Shown: positions 24,961 through 35,368 of the stretch, in pieces
Position numbering within the stretch: position 1 is the first letter of the stretch
How the letters are laid out: each line of letters starts with the position of its first letter
NCBI GenBank assembly: GCA_016987375.1
Contig: PJRA01000508.1
Span: forward strand, 453,226-517,225
DNA length: 64,000 nt
Direction: 5' to 3'
Source of the DNA: Brachionus koreanus
Taxonomy: Eukaryota > Rotifera > Eurotatoria > Ploima > Brachionidae
Notes under the pieces: generated by a model
What the model saw: only the letters and a program-made list of their open reading frames with translations
Databases searched by the model: none
What the model was told of the DNA's origin: nothing
Translations under genes and position numbers: made by a program

Positions 24961-25966
24961 TTTACATAAACATCTATCAAAAAATCCAAAAATTTTTTTT
25001 AAAACTAAATATTTAATGGTTTTTCTTTACTTATTTCTAATACAATTATAGTGATTTACTAAAAAATCTTTATTAATTTGGGTCATTTTTTTTGTTATCC
25101 AAAGCGAAATTTTAAATATGTTTCAAAAGTTTTTTAAGTGTTTTTTTAAATATTAATATAACGATCAATTTATTTGATCCGATTTTTATTTTAAAATTTT
25201 AAAAATAGAATATTCTTTTAGAAGCATTTCAAAAATTACTGTTTTTTTGCTTGTAAGTTTTAAAAGGTTAAAACTGAAAGAATGCAAAAAAATTAGTAAA
25301 AAAACCCAATATTGAAAGGGCAAGAAACGTGTTTGAATGCTAGTTGTTTGCAAAAATTTTTAAGAAGTGCGCCAATTGATAAAAATTATCACGTTTTAAA
25401 TCAAAATATTCAGATTCTACAAAAATCAAAGAAAAAAATGTTGATTAGGTCGAAATTTAATGATTCAAAGGTAGAATTTTATGCTTCGGGGTATATACAT
25501 TTTGAAATATTATATCAGATCTGAAAAAAAATTCAAAATATTTTTAATCATTACTTTTAATTTTAAAAATTTTTTTGATATATATAAAAACTATGCCAAA
25601 GTATGGAATTTTTCTATTTTTTACTGAATTTGTGGGCCGTTTTAATTTTTAATTTTCCTACTAATTAATTAATTTTAAAAAATTTAATTGTTTTCAAAAT
25701 TTTAACCAAAAATGTTTTATAATTTTGTTATTTTAAATAAAATTTTAAATTTAACCAATTAATATAGCAAAAGAAATTTATCTAAGAATGACATTATTAC
25801 CATAGAATAATTTTTTTTTTTAATAATTTTTATCTCAGTGATATTTTTTCAAAGATCTCTATTTTAAATTTTTTAATTTTATAATAAATTTATGTAATTT
25901 TTTTTTATAAATCTTTTAAAAAAATATCTAATTAAATTAAAAATTTAATAATTGAAAAAAATTTTT
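24960..25966. other. Gene-free AT-rich spacer
   Basis: A/T low complexity. A 70-codon open stretch at 25312-25524 has no recognisable feature and is probably chance. The end next to 25967 is the 3' flank of COA5. Confidence 0.45.
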
Positions 25967-26224
25967 CTAATATCCTTTAGGACCTCTAAATCTTCGTCTC
26001 ATGTCAATTAATGAACGTTTACATTCAAAAAACGTGTTGGCTAACACCCAACATTTGTCAGGTACATAAGGAAGCATTTCGGGATCTTGCAGGCACTTTC
26101 TTGGAACAGTATGATACTTTTCGACACAATCAGATTTTAAAAGACACATCTTTAAATCATAGCGTAAACCGTCACACTTTCGACGTACATCGGCATGAGG
26201 ATTTGAAGTTTCGGCATCAGACAT
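25967..26224 (-). CDS. COA5: Cytochrome c oxidase assembly factor 5 (PET191 family)
   Basis: An 85-residue single-exon protein with ATG at 26224. The twin CX9C pattern of the family is visible: C17/C27 and C58/C68, with C33 and C44 between. LKMCLLKSDCVEK and FFECKRSLIDMRRRFRGPKGY match the human COA5 ends (CLLQSDC; FFECKRSVLDNRARFRGRKGY). The insert between the helices (DPEMLPYVPDK) is longer than in human. COA5/PET191 is a small intermembrane-space protein needed to assemble complex IV, imported through the MIA40 disulphide relay. It lies 264 bp downstream of the AEBP2 stop on the same strand. Confidence 0.93.
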   Translation of the reverse strand: MSDAETSNPHADVRRKCDGLRYDLKMCLLKSDCVEKYHTVPRKCLQDPEMLPYVPDKCWVLANTFFECKRSLIDMRRRFRGPKGY

Positions 26225-26488
26225 CTTAAATAGTCATCAATTAAAAATCAACACCCAAAAAAACTACCAACAGTAGACTATTTCTGTTGTTGCTGGAAAT
26301 AATAAAAATTTCAAATTAGGATTAATAATTTTATAAAAATTTATTTCATTTTTTATCTAATAATACAAAAAATTGACCAACAAGGACTATCACATTTGAC
26401 ACAAAAGACCTTTATGATGCTTATTAAAAATAAAAGGACACTTTATTTACAGGGTAACCAAATTAAGGTTATAGTCAAAAGTAAACAG

Positions 26489-29400
26489 CTATTTTCGTTT
26501 ATTTTTTCTAAAGCGATGTCTTGAGTAAAATGGATTAGTTTCATCCTTGTTTATTTTGCATGTTCTAAACATTTCGTTTAAGTCCACAGTCTTAGTAAGT
26601 TTTAGATTATCCTTTTCTATCCATTCGTTCTCTAATCTTCAAAAGAAAAATTGTCAATTATTCTAAAGATTATGCTAAGAATTTAAAAATATACATATTT
26701 GTAGGATGCCATTCCACATGAAATGACTCTACACCAGTCGATATATTTATATGAGAGCCGATTATGTTGGCATTAAATGTGCACGTTCCTGATTTAAAAT
26801 TCAATTGTTTTAGTCTATTGTCAATTACTTTTAGTGAACAAACATCAAAAAAATCTTTAAATTGAGCTTTTTTGAATTTTTTTTTATTAAAATCGTTTGT
26901 TTTCCGCTTTTTGGTCAATGCTTTCAAAATTTGCGAATAATTTTGAAATCTTGTTGAATTTGATTTACCATTTGAACCATTCTTAAATTTAAAAGTTCTA
27001 AAATTAAGTTCTACTAATTTCAATTTATTATCTTTTTTTAAATAATCAATTTATTTTATAATTTTTTAAACTATTAGAAAAATGAATAGATGGTGTTTAG
27101 ATTTGAAAAAAACTACTATGTATCATCTAGTTAATCGTAATGCATATTATACTGCATTTTATCACTATTGGCAAACAAAAATTTTGAATGCTTTACACAG
27201 CAGTAATAAGACATCATTTAGAATTTGCCATAAGTTCAAAGTATCTATTTCTTGAGAAAGATATTTCACAAATCGAGAAGATACAAAGCGACCAAGATAA
27301 TTCCTTCACTTCGGAAATATGATTACGCCACAAGACTTAAGATTTCTAACTTAACCGATTTCAAAATTAGGCGCATGAGAAGTGATTTAATTCTATTATT
27401 TAAAATAAATAATGGACATGAAATTATTAATTTTGAGAATGGTATAAATTTTTCTTGTAATCGAAAGTACAATTTGAGAAGACATAATAAATGTATTGTT
27501 AGGGAAGAAGTAAAAAACTGCATGAAACGATTAACGATGAGTAGTTAATGTCTGGAATAGTTTACCTCATCACATGATTAATTCTATATCAATAAACAAC
27601 TTCAAAAATAATCTGGAAAAATGGTTCAGGAAACAGTCGAATTTACTGCCATAGCTTCAAGGAAGCTTTACCCCAAGGGTCGCAGTATTAATTACTACAA
27701 CTAAAACTTCTAGAATATCACTGAATTTTGCCAGTTTATAACTGATACATTGCTTTAAATTGACTAAAAATTTTTGTTAAAATTTTAGTCATATGCACTC
27801 TTTCTACTTGTATTGATTAATATGAATAATCTTAAAAATCATAATTTTGTAATCAATAAGGTTTTAAAAATCTGTACTAGATTTTTTTAGGATAAAAAAA
27901 TTATGTGATTTGACAATTATTTCATTCATTGATATCTCAACCATTGTTAAAAAAGTTAAATAAAAAAATAAAAATCAAGCTTTTTCACTAGGAATTTGAA
28001 ATCAAAATCAAAAAATATTTTAAATTAAATTGAGTTCAAAGCAGAAATTTACTCAAAATTGTTATCTTAAAATCAAGATTTCACTATTGAGACTTTTTCT
28101 TTTTTGTTAAATTTTACAATTTCAATCAATTGATGATTATTTTATAAATTTTTGAAATAAAATTTGAGACCAAAAACTATAAAATTATTTTAAAATTAAT
28201 TTCTGATGTTTTCTTTGAGTAAAAAAAAAAGAAAAACTTAAACTTTAACTTTTTTTTATCAGTTTTTATTTTACTTTTTAACACTAGAAGCACCAAACGA
28301 GTCATTTTGACTCGTTTGAAAAATNNNNNNNNNNNNNNNNNNNNNNNNNNNNNNNNNNNNNNNNNNNNNNNNNNNNNNNNNNNNNNNNNNNNNNNNNNNN
28401 NNNNNNNNNNNNNNNNNNNNNNNNNNNNNNNNNNNNNNNGAATTAAAAAAAGCTGAAAAATGCTTGGTGCTTATAGTGTTAAGTCACAAACATTGGCTGA
28501 AAAAAGTAGAAGACTTATGCTATCTTGGCTCTATGATGCAATCTACAGAAAGCCACTTCAAAAAATGCAAAGCTTTAACACATAGAACTTGGAAAAGAAT
28601 TGAGAATATTTGAACGGCTAAACATGTCAAATCGAAAATAGACCATATTCGACTGGAGAGCATATACAAGCAAGTTAATTGCATCTGGCTTATGGAAACC
28701 ACTCGTTGACGGCAGCTAGAATGGCTTGATGAGGAGTTAAGGGTCATACGATGGAAAGAAGTAAATGAAGAAGAGATAAACCATTGAAAAAATAATTGTA
28801 AAATATCATAAAAAAAGGAAACTTACAGTTTGATTTACTAAATTAGAGCTAGATTTTGATTTTTCACCTAAGTATTTATCATTAGAGCAATCGGTGACAT
28901 TTGTATCACTGGATGCCAAATTGCCATTTAGTTCACTCAACTCACTACATGACTTGTTCTTGTGCTTAATATTGTGAATAAGAGCTTTTTTAGCCGTGTT
29001 CAAAATTATGTGCTTTTGCTGTCTATTTTTAACAGGCGATGTGCGCAATGGAGCGTTTATGGTATTCAACTGAGCTGTCAGTGAATGAGAATTATTTGCA
29101 GAATTCGATGTGTTAAAATGCATGTCGCAATGTCGACTAAGTTCGGCTTGAGTGCGAAATTTTCTATTGCAGCCGCTAAATACACAATAGTACGGCCGTG
29201 AGTCTATGTGGTCTATCACATGCCGTTCTAACCACATAAAACTACTCGATGACTTTTCATAAAATTTACAATTTTTCCACAAACAATTAAATTTTTTATT
29301 ATTTTTTTGGCTTAAAATGTGTTTATTTTTGACATGTTCTATTAGTTCGTCATTATTTTTGTCTGCATCGATGCTGAAGCGACACCTGTGCCAAAAGCAG

Positions 29401-29861
29401 CGTTTGCGATTCGGTTCAGCCTCATCCTGATGACTAGTAATGCTCGATGTCGAAGAAGATTGGTTAAGAGTCAGATTGGAGGCTTCTAGAAGACGTGAAG
29501 TGTTTCGAGTTATTCGTTTGTTTGAGTTTAAGCTGTCGTTGCTAGGACTGTTCGAGTATTGGCTGACGTTTTTGGTTTTCTCATCGTCGGACGAGCTAAG
29601 CGAAATAATCGAGGGAGATTCGTGACAAGTCTGGTTTGAGGCAATGTCGTCCGAGATGAGCGAGTCGGAGGTAATGGACGGTGTGGGTGAGCCCTTGATC
29701 GAGTCCAGAGCCAGCTCGTGAATCGAGGATGAGGTAGAAAGCTGCAATGAGCCGTTTGAATCTGAGCTGGCTGTTATGCCTGACGAGCTCATGCGCCGAT
29801 ACTTGCTTTTGCGCAACGACTTGCCATAACCCATTTGCATTCGCTTCTTGCTTGAAGACAT
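26489..29861 (-). CDS. AEBP2: AEBP2/jing-like zinc-finger cofactor of Polycomb complex PRC2
   Basis: Three exons: 29861-28827, 26981-26695 and 26636-26489, giving 489 residues; ATG 29861 starts MSSSKKRMQM. Exon 1 ends at a perfect GTAAGT donor. Residues 1-150 are serine-rich. Three C2H2 fingers follow (about 155-250): CFWHRC, CLWKNCKFYEKSSSSFMWLERHV and CVFSGCNRKFRTQAELSRH, matching AEBP2's CWDQC, [23 protein letters not shown] and CVVGGCNASFASQGGLARH. The far exons supply the family C-terminus: FKDFFDVCSLKVI (human PHDFFDAQTLDAI) and FHVEWHPTNILENEWIE (human LLLHWMPEDILPDVWVN). AEBP2 binds the PRC2 core and stimulates H3K27 methylation. The first intron (1.85 kb) is full of transposon remnants. 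Confidence 0.85.
27080..27700 (+). pseudogene. LINE reverse-transcriptase C-terminus, frameshifted
   Basis: The plus strand reads ATKIIPSLRKYDYATRLKIS, then FKIRRMRSDLILLFKINNGH, the classic QRRATKxIPxLRxLxYxxRLxxL..RRxRGDLIxxFKIxNG end of jockey/CR1-like reverse transcriptases. After a frame change near 27530 it continues VVNVWNSLPHHMINSISINN, matching the VVNxWNxLPxxVVxAxSxxxFK terminus. The frame break and lack of upstream domains make it a dead 5'-truncated insertion. It sits antisense inside the AEBP2 intron. Confidence 0.8.
28282..28478. mobile_element. TTAA-flanked piggyBac-like MITE with assembly gap
   Basis: Left terminus CACTAGAAGCACC and right terminus GGTGCTTATAGTG form inverted repeats directly flanked by TTAA (28278-28281 and 28479-28482). 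Next to the left terminus is the palindrome AACGAGTCATTTTGACTCGTT. Positions 28325-28439 are unsequenced (115 N), so the true length is unknown, and a small internal reading frame cannot be excluded. TTAA duplication is the piggyBac hallmark. Confidence 0.75.
28490..28790 (+). pseudogene. Second reverse-transcriptase fragment
   Basis: The plus strand reads DLCYLGSMMQSTESHFKKCKAL followed by HRTWKRIENI and, after stops, RQLEWLDEELRVIRWKEVNE. The YLGS word followed by a charged helix resembles the region after the catalytic palm in RTE-type reverse transcriptases (KYLGSxITxDG..IKxRIAxA). Stops interrupt it. Assignment is by a short motif only and is tentative. Confidence 0.35.
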
Positions 29862-31870
29862 TACCAAAACTAAAACTACACTACTTCTACCCGAGAAACC
29901 TAAACACAGGTTGGAATAGAGACGAATAATTTATTCCTACTTTTAGACATCAAAATAAAAAAAGTTAATATTATAAAAATTATTTTATTAAATAAAGCTA
30001 TGGAGAAAGAAAAAATTAAGTTTTAAAACGCGTATGTGTATGTGTGTATGTGAATATGTGAAGTGTGTTCGTGTGAGTGCATATTGGAATTTGTTAGAAA
30101 ATGAGAATTTATTTGAAAAAATAAAAAAATATTAAAAAGGAATTGAGTTGTTGCAATATTTTATTTATCGACAAACCAATTCAATGGGTACTTAAATAGA
30201 ATTTTTGAGATATTTTTGTTCATAAGCATTTTAAATTTGTCTTGTGTGCAACGCTGCAAAAATAAAAAAACTAAAATAAAAATAAAACCCTGTTTCTTTT
30301 GAAGTCGTTCAATTTCCAAACCCTTATTCCTTAATAAAATATTAGCTTTAATATTTTTTAAAACAGCTTTGATAAAATAAATTTATAATTTTTATTCAAC
30401 AAAATTTAAATTAAATTAATTTAAATTTATTTGAAAAAAAAATAATAATTTTTTATTTTTTTCCTTATTAATAATATCAGAATAATTTTACTTTTTGGGG
30501 GAACTAAATTCTATTCCAAATTTAATTTGCACAAAAAAAATCATCCTAAATACAATAGTCTATTATGCCAATAGTTTTTAGTACAGCTAATTAGGCTAAA
30601 ATATGACATATAATAAAAATAATTTTGAAAAACTTATTTAGTAATAAAATATTAAGATATAATCTCTTCTTAAAGTTTCCGTGTTTAAATCCCATTGAAC
30701 TTTAATGAAACATGATAAAAAAGTTCGTAAAAAAAAAGAAGGTGCAATAATGAAAATTTTAGTCAATCAATACCTCGTCTTTAGAATTTTAATATTTGAT
30801 TTTGATTTGAAATTGAGAAAAATGGATACTGATCAAACCAACTACTAAAATTTATGATAAAAACATAATTTCGATTTCAATAAAGCTTATTCTAAAATTT
30901 TCTTTTTTTTTAACTATTTTGCACTGAAAACAAGAGTTGGCGAAAATTTTTTTTATTAATTTTTGAACAAAATCAAAATGAAGTAAAAATTGCTTTTACG
31001 AGAATTTACTTAATTCTGCTTAAATCATCGGAATCAATTCCTACTGCATTTAAAATAGTTCATTTTTTTAAACCCTTAAAATTTTTAGATATGAGCCTTA
31101 TTTCTGTAAAAATAGACTCTTTTTCACAAATTCATAAAATTCTTTAAAAAATTTTTCTTGTAAGATTTTCAATATTTGCAAAATTTTAATTTTATGCTGT
31201 TAGTGCAAAAATTCATGGAGCTAATCGATTTTTTAATACATCAAAATATATTTTTCATTAAAAAATTATAATTAAATTGATAAATTTTTTTTACAGGTTA
31301 TTTATTTCTCAGAGTTATATTTTAGAAGTAATTTTGTGCAGCTTTATTTTTTTAAATATTAAGTAAAGAACATCAAGTAAAAATAAATTTTCTACTGAAA
31401 AAATTCTGTTGTCTTTTTTTGTTGATTGTTTCTTCTGGTTTCATTAATCTTTTGATTTTGTTTTTCTATGTGATATTTTCAAATTTTCTGTGATTTATTT
31501 AAAAAAAAAAAATTGCTCAATGTTTTGCTATAGCTTTGTCTTAATGTTACGATGAAGAAAAAATTTCTTTATGCCATCCTGTTAGTCTTTTCTGCTTGAT
31601 CTCATCAAATTTTCATTCTTTTCAACTGTTTTACTTAGACTGTCTAATTTCACATTTCATCTATTCCAGATTATTTATTTTTGTCAGGAATTGACTGTTA
31701 AGTTGCTTATGTTGAGATTCTTAATTTAATTTAAAAAATTTATTTTTCTAAAATAATGTTATGTTTGTTATGAAAAAATATTGAAAGTCCTCTCAGGAAA
31801 AATTTATAAATCCTATTTGAAAAAAAAGCGTTTTATTAATGAAAAAAGCAAATAGAAAAACAAGTCAAAT
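29862..31870. other. Divergent intergenic region between AEBP2 and MCAT
   Basis: 2 kb between two head-to-head genes, so it should contain both promoters. Positions 30035-30085 hold a degenerate TG/TATG simple repeat. The rest is A/T-rich with nothing recognisable. A 15-codon frame at 31551 resembles a signal peptide but stops at once. A leader exon encoding an MCAT mitochondrial transit peptide was looked for and not found. Confidence 0.45.
30033..30085 (+). repeat. Degenerate TG-rich microsatellite
   Basis: Alternating TGTGTATGTG, TGTGAATATGTG and GTGTGAGTG words, about 50 bp, upstream of AEBP2. It is the most GT-rich stretch in the window. Confidence 0.6.
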
Positions 31871-32957
31871 ATGCCTTCAATAATTATTTTTCCTGGCCAA
31901 GGTTCTCAATTTGTGGGGATGGGAAAAAAACTTCTCGACATTCCCAAAGTATCGCGGATGTTCGAAATAGCTAGTAATATTTTCAAATTTGACCTATTAT
32001 CGCTATGTTTGAATGGACCTAAAAACGAATTGGATAAGACAAGACATTGTCAACCGGCAATATTTGTTACTTCTATGGCCGCCGTCGAATATTTAAAACA
32101 CACCGAATCAAATATTGTAAAAGACTGCTATGCCACTGCAGGTTTTAGCATTGGCGAATACGCTTCTCTAGTTCTAAGTGGTGTAATTACTTATGAAGAT
32201 GGTATTTACCAGAAATTAAATAAAAAAACATTAAAATTTTTTAGCTTTAAAATTGATTAAGGTCCGATCTGAAGCTATGCAAAAAGCCTCTCAGGAAGTC
32301 TCATCTGGTTTAATGTCGGTATTTTTAAATCGTAATTCGAAATTAAATTTAGGAATGTTGGCTGCTCGAAAGTGGTGCCACGAGCAGCTTAGAATCGGTG
32401 ATCCCATTGAATGTCAGATAGCTAATTACCTTTTTTCAAAATGCAAAGTAATTGGCGGAAACACAGAAGCTTTGGACTTCATTGAACTAAATCAGAAAGA
32501 GTTTGGCATAAACAGAGTTAAACGCTTGGCAGTAAGTGGTGCATTTCATACAAAATTAATGATATCGGCAGAGGATAAACTCAAAAAAGAAATTGAGAAT
32601 GTTGTTTTTAAACCACCAGCAATTAAATTTTATTCAAACTTTGATGCCAATTTGTGTATGTCACCCAAAAAAATTAAACTCAATTTAGTAAAACAAGTTT
32701 CCAATCCAGTTAAATGGGAGCAAATACTGAACACATTTTATTATGACCAAAATTTACCAACCAGTAATATTGATGAAGCTGAAAAAGAAGTTAGTTTAGA
32801 TCGTTTAGGCAATGAAGTAATTAGCGATAAAAAATCTCAGTCAAAGGACAGGTTATATCCTGATATTTATGAATGTGGTCCCGCAGCACAAACTGGGCCT
32901 ATTCTAAAAGTAATAAATTATAAGGCTTATAATTTTTATAAGCATATCGGTGTTTAA
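31871..32957 (+). CDS. MCAT: Malonyl-CoA:acyl-carrier-protein transacylase, mitochondrial type
   Basis: Two exons, 31871-32201 and 32245-32957, with a 43-nt intron (GTATTT..TTTTAG), giving 347 residues. FabD-type features in order are GQGSQ (residues 9-13), the nucleophile loop GFSIGEY with Ser93, Arg118 in VRSEAMQ, and the catalytic His212 in SGAFHTKLM. The enzyme transfers malonyl groups to ACP for mitochondrial type II fatty-acid synthesis, which supplies lipoate. The elbow reads GFSIG where the family normally has GHSxG. The protein starts directly with the first beta strand, so a mitochondrial transit peptide is absent from this model; an unseen upstream exon is the likely explanation. 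Confidence 0.88.
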
Positions 32958-33264
32958 AATAAATAATCAATTGATTTTCTTTTTTAAAATTAAAAAATAA
33001 ATGATAGTAATTTATCATTGAGTATTTTTTGGAATTTTTCAAGGTATTGTTGAAGATAAAAATTAAATATAGCAAAAGGTTGTTTTATTGCTTGAATTTG
33101 TTAGTAGTTTATAAATACAAATTAAAATTTAATTTAAACAAAATTGATTTCTTAAATTTTTTGAGGCTATTTTTTTTTCAAATAAGCTTTTCCGAAAATC
33201 GGCTTATAACAGCATTAGAATGACTATTATTCAATTTAGTGTTAAATTAGTAATTTTAATTAAA

Positions 33265-33364
33265 TTTTTCAGACCAATTTAGACTATTCTATTTTAGACT
33301 TATAGAAAAAAATTTAATTTAAACTTCTTTTAGTTCTAATGTCAATTATCACATTATGATTGTA
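33265..33364 (+). repeat. Direct repeat, copy 1
   Basis: About 100 bp, from TTTTCAGACCAATTTAGACT to TCACATTATGATTGTA, repeated almost exactly at 36770-36868 in the same orientation (I see one difference, ACTTC versus ACGTC). It is unrelated to the other repeat families. The two copies bracket the SARNP-like gene. Confidence 0.75.
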
Positions 33365-33519
33365 TTAGTGGTCAATTTTATTAGAATAATTACAGAACTA
33401 TTATAAAGTTTGAGAAAAAAATTTCAATCATTTAAAATTGACTAAATTTTTTAGTAGATACTTATTTGAGAGATTCATAAATGAGAGGTTCCAAGTGTAA
33501 TTTTTTGCTAAACGGGACG

Positions 33520-33665
33520 CATTTTTAAGTCCTTTCCTTTTAAAATAGAGAGGTGGAGTTGGCTTTAAATGGGTAGTAATTGCCGTGTAGATAATGATCA
33601 ACTCGATACCGTAACCTCTGATTCAAATTGGATCACTTGGTCAAAAAAATACTTGAAAAAAAGAT
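33520..33665 (+). mobile_element. Fragment of the dispersed LINE family (internal segment)
   Basis: TAATTGCCGTGTAGATAATG, ATCAACTCGATACCGTAACC and TCTGATTCAAATTGGATCAC match, with changes, the segments at 24820-24920 and 820-930 (minus). No open frame survives. Confidence 0.4.
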
Positions 33666-34788
33666 AAATTTTATTTTTATAAACATTCTTTAGAGCAAAA
33701 ATTTTTGATAATTCCATTCTTATTTATTTATTTATTTATTTATTAATATTAAATTAACCTCCTTTAAGGAGAAGTAAAAATAATTAATTTGTTTTTAGAA
33801 AAATATAAAAAATATTACATAAAAAAAATAAAAAAAATAGATAAAAATAATAAAAAATTCATTTCAATTCAGATAAATAAAGATTAGGAGGGAAATTATT
33901 TTATTAAAGCTTAAAAAAGGATTTTATTCTTATTCTTATTGAAAATAGTAATAGTATAGTATACATCTTAGTACTATTAAAAAAGAGGCGGCATTTTAAT
34001 GAAAATGTTTTACAATTGGAATTATTTGATAAGACCTTTTACCGCTCAATAGATAGCTCAACGGAAAGTCCAATAATGTTAAGCATTATAACTGGTTTTG
34101 TGAAATTTGGTACAAAATAAACAAATAGAACAAAAAAAATGCTAAAAAATCTAATAACTTTTTTTCTGAAGGCTTATAATTAGTTCTGTAAATGCAACAA
34201 ACTGCAACATACTTAGTTGCACCAAAAGTCAAAGTTAAGAAAAGCTATAAGAATTGCTAAAATTTTATTCTTTTAAATTTCACTAAGTTTATCAGAATCT
34301 TTAAATACTTAAATATTTCAATTAAAATGCAATCTTTACTTAATAGTTCTCGACTCTGCGTGATATATTCCATAAAAATGGAATTTTCAAATAATTAAAA
34401 TATTTAATACAAGAATGCTTTATTCTCTTTTAGAGCTTAGACTTAAAATAGATAAAAGTTTAATGTCAAACCAAACTTTTCTATTTATTAAATTCAAATA
34501 ACAGTTAAACTAGTTGAAATTTAATATGTTTAATTTTGGAATAAATTTATTAATTTTTTTTCTTGTATTAATTAATTCAATTATTCTGTAAATCTACAAG
34601 TGTTCCAACATATTTAAAATAAATTTATAAAAATAAATTATTTTCAAATTTTCTGTGCTAAACCTTATACTTTATACTAAAATGAGAGAATAGTGTGAAA
34701 CAAAATTTATACTTATTTATTAACTCAATGAGAATATTATTTTGTTTAGACTTTTTGGTTTTTGTTTAAATTTATATAAAAAAAAATT

Positions 34789-35368
34789 ATGAGTGAAATT
34801 AAATCCGAGGGTTCAAAAAACGGTGAAGAAAATAATCCTGTCACACCTGAAAAGTAAAAATCAAAAACAAATTAAATAAATCATTTTATTTAAAATTTTT
34901 GAATTTCTCTTAGAAATCAAGAAAATGAAATAATCGATTCAGGCGCGAAAATTGATATAGAAATTACCAAGAATATGTCAGAGTCTGAACGATTAGAGCA
35001 ACGATTGAAAAAATTTGGAGCCCAAAATGACAATACAAAAAAAGAGGAAAGAGCAAAAAGGTTCGGAATCTCAGCTTCAGGAGGAGATTCTAGTCTTGAT
35101 GACAATAAGAAAAAAAAAAGAGCCGAACGCTTCGGTACAGCACCAAATACTCCAACTGGAGTAGACAAAAATACTTTGGAAAAACGTGCTAAAAGATTTG
35201 GTTCTAATGAGCTGGAAAAGCCACAAGACGAAGCTCTAGCCAAAAGAAAAGAACGATTTGGCATTGTTGATGAGGATGTAAGAGAAAAAATTTAAAATAT
35301 AACTTTAATTAACATCTTTTTTTAAGGCTAAAAAAAAACTACGATCTCAAAGATTTGAGAGTAAATAA
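34789..35368 (+). CDS. SARNP: SARNP/CIP29-like mRNA-export protein lacking a SAP domain
   Basis: Three exons: 34789-34853, 34914-35277 and 35327-35368, with short GT..AG introns, giving 156 residues. The C-terminal family repeat is unmistakable: RLKKFG, RAKRFGIS, RAERFG, RAKRFG, RKERFGIVDED, then LRSQRFE, as in SARNP/Tho1 (RAERFN, RAARFGIS, RAQRFG, RKERFGIV, RAERFG). In the family these modules bind the DEAD-box helicase DDX39B/UAP56 for TREX-dependent mRNA export. The N-terminal SAP DNA-binding domain of the human protein is missing. An in-frame stop lies just upstream of ATG 34789, and no SAP exon is seen within 1.8 kb. Either the domain is lost here or a distant exon is spliced in. Confidence 0.85.

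Larger units (their letters stand above)
26982..28826 (-). other. Long AEBP2 intron filled with mobile-element debris
   Basis: Bounded by GTAAGT (donor, 28826) and TTTAAG (acceptor, 26982) on the minus strand, phase 0. It contains a plus-strand LINE fragment (27080-27700), a TTAA-flanked MITE with an assembly gap (28282-28478) and a further reverse-transcriptase fragment (28490-28790). The other AEBP2 intron is only 58 nt. Confidence 0.75.
32958..34788. other. Gene-free spacer with repeats
   Basis: Contains the first copy of a ~100 bp direct repeat (33265-33364), a LINE fragment (33520-33665), a TTTA simple repeat (33720-33744) and a small hairpin CCTCCTTTAAGGAG (33761-33774). I searched for an exon carrying a SAP domain for the SARNP-like gene that follows and found none. 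Confidence 0.45.

Noticed and set aside
31551..31598. Short frame MKKKFLYAILLVFSA resembling a signal peptide
   Set aside because: It ends at once in TGA, and no donor-acceptor pair joins it in frame to MCAT or another exon.
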